Source of the DNA: Antilocapra americana
Lineage: Eukaryota > Chordata > Mammalia > Artiodactyla > Antilocapridae
Length of the DNA: 64,000 nt
Direction of reading: 5' to 3'
NCBI GenBank assembly: GCA_007570785.1
Contig: SRVM01047683.1
Span: forward strand, 55,284-119,283
Positions 32,101-43,925 of this stretch are shown here, in pieces (positions within the stretch are counted from its first letter, which is position 1; every line of letters starts with the position of its first letter). A program made the position numbers and the translations under genes. Under the pieces are notes generated by a model. That model was not told the DNA's origin. It searched no databases and saw nothing but the letters and a program-made list of their open reading frames with translations.

Positions 32101-32150
32101 ATCATTTTAAGATTCTAAAGAAAAAAATTGTAAGATATTGAGAGGACACT

Positions 32151-32173
32151 AAAAAAAAAAAAAAAAAAAAAAA
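32151..32173 (+). repeat. (A)23 tract
   Basis: A homopolymer run, possibly the tail of an old retroposon whose body is no longer recognisable. Confidence 0.9.
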
Positions 32174-32699
32174 CCTAATGCATCGGAAAAGCATGACTTG
32201 TTCTTGAACAGAAAAATTCGACACCAAAAAGTGTTTTATAAAAATTTATCTGGTAGGACCCAAAACGATTCATTATAGGTACCCAACACATTTACAACAT
32301 GACAAACGTGGACATAAAATTTCTATCTGATAAACAAATGAGAGTATTTATATGGAGTACCCCCCAAATATATCCATTGCCTTTAAACCCTAAATGACTG
32401 AAACGCAAAAGACCCTTCCATTCTAAACTGTGTTATTTACATAGGAATAGCATCTCAGCAACAGGAATTCTGGCCAAAATATCATTCTTTGGGCTCCAGA
32501 AAATCCAAGTTACAGCTCAGGTACAAATTTCTACACATTTTTATTAACCAAACGGCTTTAGTTATTACATGCTAATTATTCTGTCACTTTTTATCACGAA
32601 AAAATAAAATCAAATTAAAATTCACATTATGATTTAGAGTAGGCTACTGGTCATAATATGTATGGTACACACTGAAGTGACTCCTGCCCCCTTTGAAAA
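32174..32699. other. No gene seen
   Basis: AT-rich, unassigned. Possibly continued L1 decay. Confidence 0.35.
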
Positions 32700-32970
32700 A
32701 ATTGATTTATTTCTGTCTGCACTGGGTCTTTGTTGCTGGATGCAGGCTTTCACTAGTTGTGGTGAGTGAGGGCTACTCTCTAGTTGTGGTGGGTGAGCTT
32801 CTCATAGCAGTGGCTTGTTGTGGGGGCACCAGCTCTAGAGCACGCAGGCATCAACAGTTGTGGCACACAGGCCTACTTGCCCAGTGGCACATGGAATCTT
32901 CCTGGGCCAGGGATCAAACTCGTGTCCCGGGCATTGGCAGACAGATTTCCAACTGGACCATCGGGAAAGT
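32700..32970 (-). repeat. CHR-type SINE, reverse, long form
   Basis: 'ttgatttatttctgtctgca' at the tail end, 'gggccagggatcaaactcgt' around the B box and 'ccaactggaccatcgggaaa' at the head. Confidence 0.75.
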
Positions 32971-33017
32971 TGGCCTCGTGACATTTGATGTAAACTATGT
33001 TCATGTCAATGCCCTAG

Positions 33018-33233
33018 AACAGGGGTCCTCAGCCCCCAGGCAGCGGACTCTGGCCTGTTAGGAGCTGGGCCACCCAGTGAGAGGGCAGCAAGAGAAGTTT
33101 CACTTGCTGTTCCCCGCGGCTCCCCACTGCTCGCATTACAACTGGGAAGACACATCCACTCCTCCCTGTCTGTGAAAAACTTGTCTTCCATCAAACCGGC
33201 CCCTGGTGCCAAAAAGCTTGAGGACTGCTGCAG
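33018..33233 (+). mobile_element. MER1-type hAT-Charlie DNA transposon
   Basis: Left end 'caggggtcctcagcccccag' and right end 'gtgccaaaaagcttgaggac' form the family's inverted ends. Internally 'cctgttaggagctgggcc' and 'gtgaaaaacttgtcttccat' are diagnostic. Nonautonomous, with no transposase. Confidence 0.85.
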
Positions 33234-33295
33234 GAGCTGACAACAACAACACATCTGCGGACTGCTGCATGAGCTGATAACAACAACACATCTGC
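33222..33295. repeat. 37-bp tandem duplication at transposon edge
   Basis: 33222-33258 and 33259-33295 both start 'ggactgctgca' and end 'acacatctgc', with two differences. The unit joins the last bases of the MER1 copy to 25 bp of flank. Confidence 0.95.
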
Positions 33296-34189
33296 AAAGT
33301 CAAATGAGCCACAACTGAGTGAGAACAGAGACCGTCTGCCCCCTCCCAGGACCCAACCATGCAACTTACCTCATGACAGAAACAACTGCCCTTACAGACA
33401 GCTTTTATTTCCATTTCTTCACCTTAGGAACTATCTTAGACTTCATCTCATGTCCTCATTTATAAACTGGGCATGATGGCAACTGCCTACTAGTTTCCAG
33501 TATTAGCAGAGTTCCAATGAAAACACAGGTACAACTGCTCTGCAGAGGTTGAAAAGTGCACTGCAGAGGGATTGTCCACATGGGACCAAAACAGACAGTC
33601 GTCATGGAGGGCCTCGTCACTCACCACGGACTGATCCTCATCAGTGGGACTGGGAGGCAGGTGAAGAAGACAGTGCCGAGGAGAAAGGGCTTCCTTCTCC
33701 ACACATCAGACAGTGCACCTCTGAGTGGGCGCTCAAAAAAGAGAGCAGACCCTGGAGAAGGAAGCAGAAGCAAGGGTCAAGTTTATAATGTGACTCCCCA
33801 ATTACTTATAATTTTCATTTTATAAATGAATTTCTAAATGCTCTAATTCATTTTAGTGGCTCTTATACAAAAAGAATAATTTGTAACATTAAATAGAATG
33901 TTTTTTTTTATTTTTTTAATTCTAACAAAATTTGTAAGCATGCTACTTGAGAGGGAAGTAAAGGATAAAAGCTGGTTTTCTGGGTGAAACTGGAAAAGTG
34001 ACATCACATAAAATATATTTACTTATAGCTGGCCCTTAATGTGAACACACACCAAAGGTATGGGAAGAAGCCAGAAATGTAATTCAACTTATAATCACAA
34101 AGAACAGATCTAGTACATGCAAAGCTCTGAATTAAGTGGTGAAATGACACTCAGATGAATATATACCTTCTGCTCTCAAAGGGCTTGTA
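33296..34189. other. No gene seen
   Basis: 33530-33780 is somewhat GC-richer with plus-strand frames of 62-89 codons, but no motif, signal or splice sites. The remainder is AT-rich. Confidence 0.4.
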
Positions 34190-34850
34190 AGCTAATAGGG
34201 ATAAACAGGATGAATGTGCATATACTAAATGTCCATATATTAGATGGGACTCAGACAGATATCTGTATACCAGTGTCCACAGCAGTTTTATTCGCAAAAG
34301 CCAAACAGTGGAAACAACCCAAACGCCCACCAAACTATGAACAGACAAAGAAAATGCTGTATGTATCTGTATGACAGAATATTTTCCAGGCTTGAAAAGG
34401 AATGAAGTTCTGATACATGCCACAAGATAAATGAACCTATGAAACACACTAAGTGAAATAAGCCAGACAGAAAATGACCAATGGATGATCCCCCCGGGGA
34501 GGTGTTAGATCCTGACGACAGAAAGTGGAACAGAGGGAGCGAGGGGCTTGGGAAGGAGGCAATGGGGAATTAGCACTGAACTGGCACAGGATTTCTGTCT
34601 GGGAAGATTAAAAAGCTCTGGAGATGGACTGGGAGGATTATTATACAACACTGTGAATGTTCTTAATGTCACCGAACTGCACACTTAAAAACTGGTTAAA
34701 ATGATACATTTCACTATGCATATTTTACCACAATGATAACAATCTTAAATGTTAAAATGGTATATTTTATGCTAAGTATTTTACTACTATAAACATCTTT
34801 TCAATATAGAAACAAAGAGGAAACAAAAAATAAAAGTCAATGTGACCTCA
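34190..34850 (+). mobile_element. Old L1 ORF2 end and 3' UTR
   Basis: 'ccagtgtccacagcagtttt', 'gtggaaacaacccaaacgcc', 'aagtgaaataagccagacag' and 'tatattttatgctaagtatt' follow the order of an L1 3' region. Its last 150 bp are part of the 379-bp duplicated block. Confidence 0.8.
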
Positions 34851-35070
34851 CAGGTGTGGGAAATAACATTACTCCTGTACAGTCATGAAAATGAACACGC
34901 AACTTCTAGCTGGATCTGATGTGAGCTCTGGGTCAGTAACGAGTATCCCAGGAGAGTCTTCAATGAAGATGACTTAAACAAGGTCCTGATTATCAGATAA
35001 TGTCTCACACTAAACAAAAATTACAGTGCTAACTTGCAATCCTACTCGACACTTCAAAATGGTAAACATA
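34692..35070 (+). repeat. Long direct repeat (probable giant TSD), left copy
   Basis: 379 bp from 'ctggttaaaatgatacattt' to 'ggtaaacata', repeated at 38328-38704 with seven substitutions and one 2-bp indel. It begins right after TT|AAAAA at 34685-34691, the preferred nick site of L1 endonuclease. Confidence 0.95.
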
Positions 35071-37953
35071 AAGTTCATAGCAATACAAGCTCACCTCAGG
35101 AAACCAGAAAAAGTCAAATAAATATCCTTACTTTACACCTAAAGCAACTACAAAAGGAAGAAATGCAGAAGCCCAGGGCTAGTAGAAGGAAAGAAATCTT
35201 AAAGATCAGGGCAGAAATAAATGCAAAGGAAACAAAAGAGACCATAGCAAAAATCAACAAAGCCAAAACCTGGTTCTTTGAGAAGATAAGTAAAATTGAC
35301 AAACTATTAGCCAGACTCATCAAGAAACAAAGGGAGAAGAACCAAATCAACAGAATGAGAAACGAAAACGGAGAGATCACAACAGAAAACAAAGAAATAC
35401 AAAGGATCACAAGAGACTATTATCAGCAACTATATGCAAATAAACTGGACAACCTGGATGAAATGGACAAATTCCTAGAAAAGTACAATTTTCCAAGACT
35501 AAACCAGGAAGAGAGAGATAATATTAATAGACCCATCACAAGCACGGAATTTGAAACCATAATCAGAAATCTTCCAAAAAACAGAAGCCCAGGACCAGAT
35601 GGCTTCACAGCTGAATTCTACTAAAAATTTAAAGAAGAGCTAACACCTATTCTACTCAAACTCTTCCAGAAAATTGCAGACGAAGGTAAACTTCCAAACT
35701 CATTCTAGGAGGCCACCATCACCCTAATTCCAAAACCCGACAAAGATGCCACAAAAAAAGAAAACTACAGGCCGATATCCTTGATGAACATAGATGCAAA
35801 AATCCTTAACAAAATTCTAGCAAATGCAATCCAACAACACATTAAAAAGATCATATATCATGATCAAGTAGGCTTTATTCCAGGGATGCAAGGATTCTTC
35901 AATATTCACAAAGCAATCAATGTAATACACCACATTAACAAATTGAAAAATAAAAACCACATGATTATCTCAATAGATGAAGAGAAAGCCTTTGACAAAG
36001 TTCAACATCCATTCATGATAAAAAACCCTACAAAAAGCAGGAATAGAAGAAAAATACCTCAACATAATAAAAGCTATATATGACAAACCCACAGCAAACG
36101 TTATCCTCAATGGTGAAAAACTGAAAGCATTTCCCTTGAAGTCAGGAACAAGACAAGGGTGCCCACTCTCACCACTACTATTCAACAGAGTTTTGTAAGT
36201 TTTGGCCACAGCAATCAGAGCAGATCAAGAAATTAAAGGGATCCAGATTGGAAAAGAAGAAGTAAAACTCTCTCTGTTTGCAGATGACATGATCCTCTAC
36301 ATAGAAAACCCTAAAGGCTCTACCAGAAAATTACTAGAGCTAATCAGTGAATATAGTAAAGTTTCAGGATACAAAATCAACACACAGAAATCCCTGGCAT
36401 TCCTATACACTAACAATGAGAAAACAGAAAGAGAAATTAAGGAAACAATTCCATTTACCATCTAAACAAAAAGAATAAAATACATAGGAGTATTTCTACC
36501 TAAAGAAACAAAAGATGTGTATATCGAAAACTATAAAACACTGATGAAAGAAATCAAAGAGGACACAAATAGATGGAGAAAGATACCATGTTCGTGGATT
36601 GGAAGAATCAATATAGTGAAAATGAGTATACTACCCAAAGCAATCTATAGATTCAATGCAATTTCTATCAAGCTACCAGAGGTCTTTTTTAGAGAATTAG
36701 AACAAATAATTTCACAATTTGTATGGAAATACAAAAAACCTCAAACAGCCAAAGCAATCTTGAGAAAGAAGAATGGAACTGGAGGAATCAACCTACCTGA
36801 CTTTAGGCTATACTACAAATTCACAGTCATTACGACAGTATGGTACTGGCACAAAGACAGAAATATAGATCAATGGAACAAAATAGAAAGCCCAGAGATA
36901 AATCCACGTTTCTATGGACACCTTATCTTTGACAAAGGAGGCAAGAATATACAATGGAGAAAAGACAACCTCTTTAACAAGTGGTGCTGGGAAAACTGGA
37001 CAGCCACTTGTAAAAGAATGAAACTAGATCACTTTCTAACACCCTACACAAAAATAAACTCAAAATGGATCAAAGATATAAGCATAAGACCAGAAACTAT
37101 AAAACTCCTAGAGGATAACATAGGCAAAACACTCTCTGACATAAACCAAAGCGGGATCCTCTATGACCCACCTCCCAGAATATTGGACATAAAAGCATGA
37201 ATAAACAAATGGGACCTCACTAAAATTAAAAGCTTCTGCACAACAAAGGAAACTATAAGCAAGGTGAAAAGACAGCCTTCAGAATGGAAGAAAATAATAG
37301 CCAATGAAGCAATGGAAAAACAATTAATCTCAAAAATATACAAACAACTCCTGCAGCTCCATTCTAGAAAAATAAACAACCCAATCAAAAAGTGGGCCAA
37401 AGAACTTAACAGACATTTCTCCAAAGAAGATATAAAAATGGCTAACAAACACATGAAAAGATGCTCAACATCACTCATTATCAGAGAAATGCAAATCAAA
37501 ACCACAATGAGATACCACTTTACACCAGTCAGAATGGCTGCCATCCAAAAATCTACAAGCAATAAATGCTGGAGAGGATGTGGAGAAAAGGGAACCCTCT
37601 TACACGGTTGGTGGGAATGCAAACTAGCACAGCCACTATGGAAAACAGTGTGGAGATTCCTTAAAAAACTGCAAATAGACCTGTCATATGACCCAACAAT
37701 CCCACTGTTGGGCATAGACACTAAGGAAACCAGAATTGAAAGAGACACGTGTATCCCAATGTTTATCGCCACATTGTTTACAATAGCCAGGACATGGAAG
37801 CAACCTAGATGCTCATCAACTGACAAATGGATAAGAAAGCTGTGGTACATATACACAATGGAATATTACTCAGCATTAAAAAAAAAAAAAATTCATTTGA
37901 GTCAGTTCTACTCAGGTGGACGGAACTGGAGCCTATTATCTAGAGTGAAGTAA
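35071..37953 (+). pseudogene. L1 ORF2 pseudogene, lightly decayed
   Basis: ORF2 is the L1 endonuclease/reverse transcriptase. The endonuclease domain is missing through 5' truncation. Blocks in order: linker to 35624 ('[14 protein letters not shown]' before a stop), RT motif region 35781-36010 ('[11 protein letters not shown]', '[15 protein letters not shown]'), and catalytic 'FADDMILY' at 36277-36300. Then a 227-codon stretch (36517-37200), and a 229-codon C-terminal stretch (37264-37953) with the cysteine motif '[18 protein letters not shown]'. Premature stops near 35623, 35706, 36464 and 37198, plus a shift near 36010, make it inactive. Confidence 0.92.
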
Positions 37954-38327
37954 GCCAGAAGGAAAACAAAAATACAGTATACTAACGCATATATATGGAA
38001 TTTAGAAAGATGGTAACGAGAACCCTGCATGTGGGACAGCAAAAGAAACGCAGATGTATAGAAAAGTCTCGTGGACACTGTGGAAGAGGGCAAGGGTGGG
38101 CTGATATGGGAGAATGGCATTCAAACATGTTAATTATCATATGTGAAATCAATCGGCAGACCAGGTTTGATGCTCGGGGCTGGTGCACTGGGATGACCCA
38201 GGGGAAGGGAATCGGGAGGGAGGAGGGAGGGGGGTTCTAAGGGGGAGCATATGTATTCCCATGGTGGATTTATGTCAATGTATGGCAAAACCAACACAAT
38301 TAAAAAAAAAAAGGAAAAAAAAAAAAC
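35071..38327 (+). mobile_element. 5'-truncated young bovine L1
   Basis: Starts inside ORF2 ('aagttcatagcaatacaagc') and runs through the reverse transcriptase, C-terminal region, G-rich 3' UTR ('ggagggaggagggagggggg') and an A-rich tail with a GG interruption. The insertion is bounded exactly by the long direct repeat. Far less decayed than other L1 copies here. Confidence 0.95.
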
Positions 38328-38704
38328 CTGGTTAAAATGATACATTTCACTGCATATTTTACCACAATGATAACAATCTTAAATGTTAAAACGGTATATT
38401 TTATGCTAAGTATTTTACTACTATAAACATCTTTTCAATATAGAAACAAAGAGGAAACAAAAAATAAAAGTCCATGTGACCTCACAGGTGTGGGAAATAA
38501 CATTACTCCTGTACAGTCATGAAAATGAACATGCAACTTCTAGCTGGATCTGATGTGAGCTCTGGGTCAGTAACGAGTATCCCAGGAGAGTCTTCAATGA
38601 AGATGACTTAAACAAGGTCCTGATTATCAGATAATGTCTCACACTAAACAAAAATTACAGTGCCTACTTGCAATCCTACTCGACACCTCAAATTGGTAAA
38701 CATA
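38328..38704 (+). repeat. Long direct repeat (probable giant TSD), right copy
   Basis: 377 bp, about 98 percent identical to 34692-35070, directly following the L1 poly(A) tail. Unrelated L1-like host DNA resumes at 38705. Confidence 0.95.
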
Positions 38705-39215
38705 GAATCATTCCAGGACCCAGCAAGTCCACTCCTAGGTATATGTCCAACAGAAATAAAAACACAGCTCACACAAAAACCTGCACACGAATTTTAGCAG
38801 AACTGTTAACAGCCAGATAGTAGAAACAACCCAAATGGATAGACAAAATGTAGTATTATTGATCCAGCTAGATTTTCTTCAGCCATAAATAGCAACGAAG
38901 CACTGATAAAGGCTGCCCCATGGACGAACCTTGAAACATTATGTAAAAGTCAAAGAAGCCGATCAGAAACAACTACATGCTGTATGACTCCACTTAAAGG
39001 AGATGTCCAGAAGAGGCAACTAACCTACAGATGATACTGCTACCCAGGAGTTGCAGGCAAGGGGCGAGGAGGAGTGACTACAGTGGGTTTAGAGTTCCCT
39101 TCTGGAGGGATGAAAATGTTCTAAAAGTAGATTGCAGTGATTGTGCATATACTAAAAACACAGAACTATACACTTTAAATGGGTAAATTTTATGATGTTA
39201 ATTATATCTTAAGCT
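38705..39215 (+). mobile_element. Old L1 ORF2 end and 3' UTR
   Basis: 'cattccaggacccagcaagt', 'ccactcctaggtatatgtcc', 'agtagaaacaacccaaatgg' and 'aatgggtaaattttatgatg'. Before the young L1 arrived it followed the duplicated block directly. Confidence 0.8.
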
Positions 39216-39597
39216 GCTGAAAACAATTGCTGCCCGTCCATCTCAAGTGCTAAAGCAGAATCTCAGAGAGGAAAACAAGAGCATCTGAACACAAAGTACA
39301 TTGAACTCATTTGTTTTTTAGGTCTTCGCAATGTCAGAAATTATCCTTAGATTTGAATAATTAAAATGATATTCTATCCTATCCCCCACCATGATGGTTA
39401 CTCCAACCCAAGGATTTAGGTGAGCAACAATGAACTCCTGACTCCTTACTAGTTTAGAAATTATGACAGAAACAAAAGGCAAACTATTTTGTCCTGTTTA
39501 CATGCATTGTTCTTGAGTTCCTGAAGTCTGTTTTATCATAAATGTCACAGGCTTTGCCAGATGAGGGGACAGAATGACATAAAGAAGAAAGGATTTG
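39216..39597. other. No gene seen
   Basis: AT-rich spacer between L1 and BovB. Confidence 0.4.
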
Positions 39598-42500
39598 CTG
39601 GAGTTGTTGTTCAGTTGCTAAGTCATGTCCAGTTCTGTCACCACGTGGACTGTAGTCTGCCAGGCTCCCGTCCAAAACTATCTTCTCAAGTTTGCTTAAA
39701 TTCATGTCCACTGAGTCAGTGATACTATCCAACCATCTCATCCTCTGCCCCACGCTTCTCCTTTTACTTTCAATCTTTCCCAGCATTAGGGTCTTTTCCA
39801 GTGAGTTGGCTCTTTGCATCAGGTGGCCCAAGTAGTGGAACTTCAATATCAGTCTTTCTAATGAATATTCAAAGTTGATTTCCTTTAGGACTGACTGGCT
39901 TGATCTCCTTGTAGTCCAAGGGACTCTCAAGAGTCTTCTCCAGCACCACAGTTCAAAAGCATCAATTCCTCATTGCTTAGCCTTCCTAATGGTCCAGCTA
40001 TCACATCCAAACATGACTACTGGAGAAAACATAGTTCTGAATTTATGGACCTTTGTCAGCAAAGAGAGATCTCTGCTTTTCAATACACTGTCTAGGTTTG
40101 CCCTCCAAGGAGCAAGTATCTTTTCATTTCAAGATTGCAGTCACTGTTTGGAATGCTTTTGGAGTTCATGAAGAGAAAATCTGTCACTGCTTCCACTTTT
40201 TCCCCTTCTATTTCCCATGAAGTGAAGGGACCAGATGCCAGGATCTTAGCTTTTTTTCTGAATGCTGAGTTTCAAGCCAACTTTCTCACTCTCCTCTTTC
40301 ATCCTTATCAAGAGGCTCTTTAGTTCCTCTTCACTTTCTGCCATGAGGGTGGTATCATCTGCATATCTGAGGCAGCTGATGTTTCTTGGGCAATTTTAAT
40401 TCCAGCTTGTGATTTATCCAGCCCAGCATTCCACATGATATACTCTGCATAGAAGTTAATTAAGTAGGATAACTATATACAGGCCTGTTGTACTCATTTC
40501 CCAATTTGGAACCAGTCGTTCCACGTCTGGTTCTAACTGTTGCTTCTTGACTGGCATACAGGTTTCTCAGGACACAGGTAGTAGTACCATCTCTTGAAGA
40601 ATTTTCCACTGTTTGTTGTGATACACACAGTTAAAAGGTTCTGGGGTTGGTTTATTTTTTTTAATTCTCTTGCTTTCTCAATGATCCAACGAATGTTGAC
40701 AGTATGATTGCTGTTTCCTCTGCCTTTTCTAAACCCAGTTTGTTCATCTGGAAGTGCTCAGCTGAAACACTGCTAAAGCCTAGCTTGAAGGATTTTGAGC
40801 ACAATTTTAATAGCATGTGAAATGAGCCCAACTGTATGGGAGTTTGAGCATTCTTTGGCATTGCCCTTCTTTGAGACTGGAATGAAAACTGACATTTTCC
40901 AGTCCTGTGGCGACTGCTCAGTTTTCCAAATTTGCTAGCATATGGAGCGCAGCACTTTAACAACATTATCTTTTAGGATTTTACCAATAGCTCAGCTGGA
41001 ATTCCATTACCTCCACTAGCTTTGTTAGTAGTAATGCTTCCTAAGGCTACTTGACTTCACACTCCAGGATATCTGGCTCTAGGTGAGTTATCACATGATT
41101 GTGGTTATCTGGGTCATTAAGATCTTTTTTGTATAGTTCCTCTGCGGATTCTCGTCCTTTATAATGCCCATCCTTGCATGAAATACTCCCTTGATATCTC
41201 CAGTTTTCTTGAGGAGATCTCTAGTCTTTCCCATTCTACTGCTTTCCTCTATTTCTTTGCATTGTTCATTTAAGAAGGCCTTATTTCTCCTTGCTCTTCC
41301 CTGAACCTCTGCATTCAGTTGGGTATATTTTTTCCCCTTCTCCCTTCCCTTTCATTTTTCTTCTTTCCTCAGCTATCTGTAAAGTCTCCTCAGACAACCA
41401 CTTTGTTTTCTTGCATTTCTTTTTCTTTGGGATGGTTTTGGTCACCACCTCCTGTACAATGGTACAAACCTCTGTCCATAGTTCTTCAGGCACTCTGTCT
41501 ACCAGAGCTAATCACTTGAATCTATTTGTCACCTCCACTGTATAGTAAGCCATTTAGGTCTTACCTGAATGCCATAGTGGTTTTCCCTACTTTCTGAAAT
41601 TTAAGTCTGAATTTTGCTATAAGCAACTCATGATCTGAGCCACAGTCAACTCTAGGTTTTGTAATCACTGACTATACAGAGCTTCTCCATCTATGGCTGC
41701 AAAGAACATGATCAATCTTATTTTGATACTGACCATTTAGTCATGTCCATGTGCAGAGTTTTTTGTGTTGTTGGAAGAGCGTCTGCTATGACCAGTGTGT
41801 TCTCTTGACAAAACTCCATTAGGCTTTGCTGTGCTTCATTTTGTACTCCAAGAGCAAACTTGCCTGTTACTCTTGATTTCCTACTTTTGCATTCCAATCC
41901 CCTATGATGAAAAGGACACCTTCTCTTGGTGTTAGTTCTAGAAGATCTTCAAACAGAACCGGTCAACTTACTAGTGGGGCACAGACTAGGTTCACTGTGA
42001 TGTTGAATGGTTTGCCTTCAAAACAAACCAAGATCATTCTGTCGTTTTTGACACTGCACTCAAGAACTCCATATCAGGCTCTGGTTGACTACGAGAGTTA
42101 CACCATTTCTTCTAAGGGATTCTTGCCCACAGTAGTAGATATTATGGTCCTCTGAATTAAATTGGCCCATTCCAGTCCATTTTAGTTCACTAATTCCTAG
42201 AATGTCAACATTCACTGTTGCCATCTCCTGTTTGACCACATCCAATTTACCTTGATTCACAGACCTAACACCCCAGGTCCCTATGCAATATTGCTCTTTA
42301 CAGCATTCGAATTTACTTTGACCACCAGATACATCCATACCTGAGTGTCATTTCTGCTTTGGCCCAGCCAGTTCATTCTTTCTGGAGCTATAAGTAATTG
42401 CCCTCTGCTCTTCCCCAGTAACATATTGAACATCTTCCTACCTAAGGGGCTCACCTTCCAGCGTGCTATCTTTTTGCCTTTTCATGCTGTTCATGGGGTT

Positions 42501-42740
42501 CTCACGGCAAGAATACTGGAGTGGTTTGCCATTCCCTCCGCAAGTGGACCGTGTTTTGTCAGAGCTCTTCCCTATGACCTGTCTGTCTTGGGTTGCCATG
42601 CATGGGCTGGCTCATAGCCTCATTGAGTTACATAAGGCCCCTCACCACGACAAGGCTGTGATCCAGGAAGGGGTTTGCCAGAGTATGGGCCACCAAAGAA
42701 ACCAACTGTACACAGAGCACCTCAGAAGAGAAAAGGTCAC
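39598..42740 (-). mobile_element. Near full-length BovB (RTE) LINE
   Basis: About 3.1 kb reading right to left. The 5' leader at about 42740-42340 ('atagcctcattgagttacat', 'ccaggaaggggtttgccaga') is followed by the apurinic endonuclease domain, the reverse transcriptase region and the 3' end at 39598 ('gttgttgttcagttgctaag'). The only copy in the window that keeps the 5' end. Interrupted by stops throughout. Confidence 0.93.
42060..42338 (-). pseudogene. BovB endonuclease domain (N-terminal part), pseudogene
   Basis: A 92-codon open block containing 'GTWGVRSVNQGKLDVVKQEM', 'DILGISELKWTGMGQFNSED' and 'YYCGQESLRRNGV'. This is the start of the exonuclease/endonuclease/phosphatase fold that nicks target DNA. 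The Glu of ELKW corresponds to a metal-binding residue and is kept. Downstream the frame breaks repeatedly. Another conserved open block, 'TEVCTIVQEVVTKTIPKKKK', lies at 41281-41493. Confidence 0.85.
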
Positions 42741-42769
42741 TAGGAATTTTGCTGGTGCTAGAATTAGGG

Positions 42770-42900
42770 GCATGTTGCTGCTGCTGCTGCTGCTAAGCTG
42801 CTTCAGTCATGTCCGACTCTGTGCAACCCCACAGACGGCAGCCCCCCAGGCTCCCCTGTCTCTGGGATTCTCCACGCAAGAACACTGCAGTGGGTTGCCA
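42770..42900 (-). repeat. Bov-A2-type SINE with (CTG)n head
   Basis: 'gttgctgctgctgctgctgc' leads into 'aagctgcttcagtcatgtcc', 'acggcagccccccaggctcc' and 'aagaacactgcagtgggttg'. The trinucleotide tract at 42775-42795 is characteristic of this subfamily and often polymorphic. Confidence 0.9.
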
Positions 42901-42911
42901 CAGGGGCATGT

Positions 42912-42948
42912 AGACACACATAAATGTGCACACACACATACACACAGC
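42912..42948. repeat. Imperfect (CA)n repeat
   Basis: ACACACATA-type units following the SINE. Confidence 0.85.
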
Positions 42949-43714
42949 TAATTCAAAAACTGACTGAGAGGAAAAACGATCAGGCCAGGAGATGCTGCCT
43001 GTTTCACTACTAATTACCAGAGGTTAAGGGCAACATCACTCAAAATACTATCCCTTCACTAAGGCACAGACTTTAGGTCAGTTTACCCATCTTCAGGGGG
43101 TTTTTCCCGACACATTTTGTATCCACACAAGTACACTTTCTCAACAATAACTTCTCATGGCAGTCACATGAATATCACAGTGGCAGTGACCTCTGACACA
43201 TTCATGCCTGCCTCCTTCTCATATAAAACAAGTTTGGTTTACTATAACAGGAGATGATTAATGCATAAAGGAAGGTAAAGCTTCTCCCCCCACCTTTTTT
43301 TTTTTTGAGCCACAGTAGAAGCTTCCACACAAACCAATTCTAAACTGCAAAGCTTTTCTTTTCCTGTACGCTATGGTTGTCCCCAGATATGTTTGCAAAC
43401 TCAGCAGCAGCAAAAGCCAGAAAGCATGCAGCCCCAAAGAAAAACAAGAATAAAACACTATAGAAGAGTCATGGGGAAAAACATTTACTTTAACAAGCAA
43501 CATCAGAAGGAGGATGTCTGCAAGTGTTTGCAACAGTGGGATTGTTTCAAGTCACAGATTTAATTAATTATACCAACTTCCTTATCTGCTATTTAAGTCA
43601 CTAGTGTATCTACAATGCCCATTTGCCTCATTTGGGGACCAAAAGGTATAATTTTAAAATATAACGGCTTCCACACAACACGGGTGTGTTTCCAGAAGAC
43701 GGTGTAACACTGCG
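42949..43714. other. No gene seen
   Basis: A T-run at 43296-43308 and a 91-codon minus-strand frame at 43258-43533 with a hydrophobic stretch. There are no splice sites or homology I recognise. Confidence 0.4.
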
Positions 43715-43925
43715 GGAATGTGATTCTGGGGCCAGACTAGCTAAATTCAAGCCTGTCACTAAGCCATCTGATGCTGGGCAACTCACTTCTCTGTGCTCCC
43801 ATTTCCATATCTGTAAAATGGGGACAATGGTACTAGTCTCACAGGACAGCTGCACAGACTCAGTAAGACACACATACAGTGCTGAATGCCTTGCCCCCAG
43901 GAGACGCTCATCGTGAGTCAGTCGT
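43715..43925 (+). repeat. MIR SINE
   Basis: 'gtgattctggggccagacta', 'atgctgggcaactcacttct', 'catatctgtaaaatggggac' and 'aatgccttgcccccaggag' in MIR order. Well preserved. Confidence 0.9.

Noticed and set aside
32700..33061. A 122-codon plus-strand open frame.
   Set aside because: It is read through a reverse CHR SINE and the start of a MER1 transposon.
37161..37856. A 231-codon minus-strand open frame.
   Set aside because: It is entirely antisense to L1 ORF2, whose plus-strand reading has reverse transcriptase and Cys-motif matches in the right order.
42463..42951. A 162-codon plus-strand open frame.
   Set aside because: Antisense to the BovB 5' leader and then running through a Bov-A2 SINE. 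Its leucine run comes from the CTG microsatellite.
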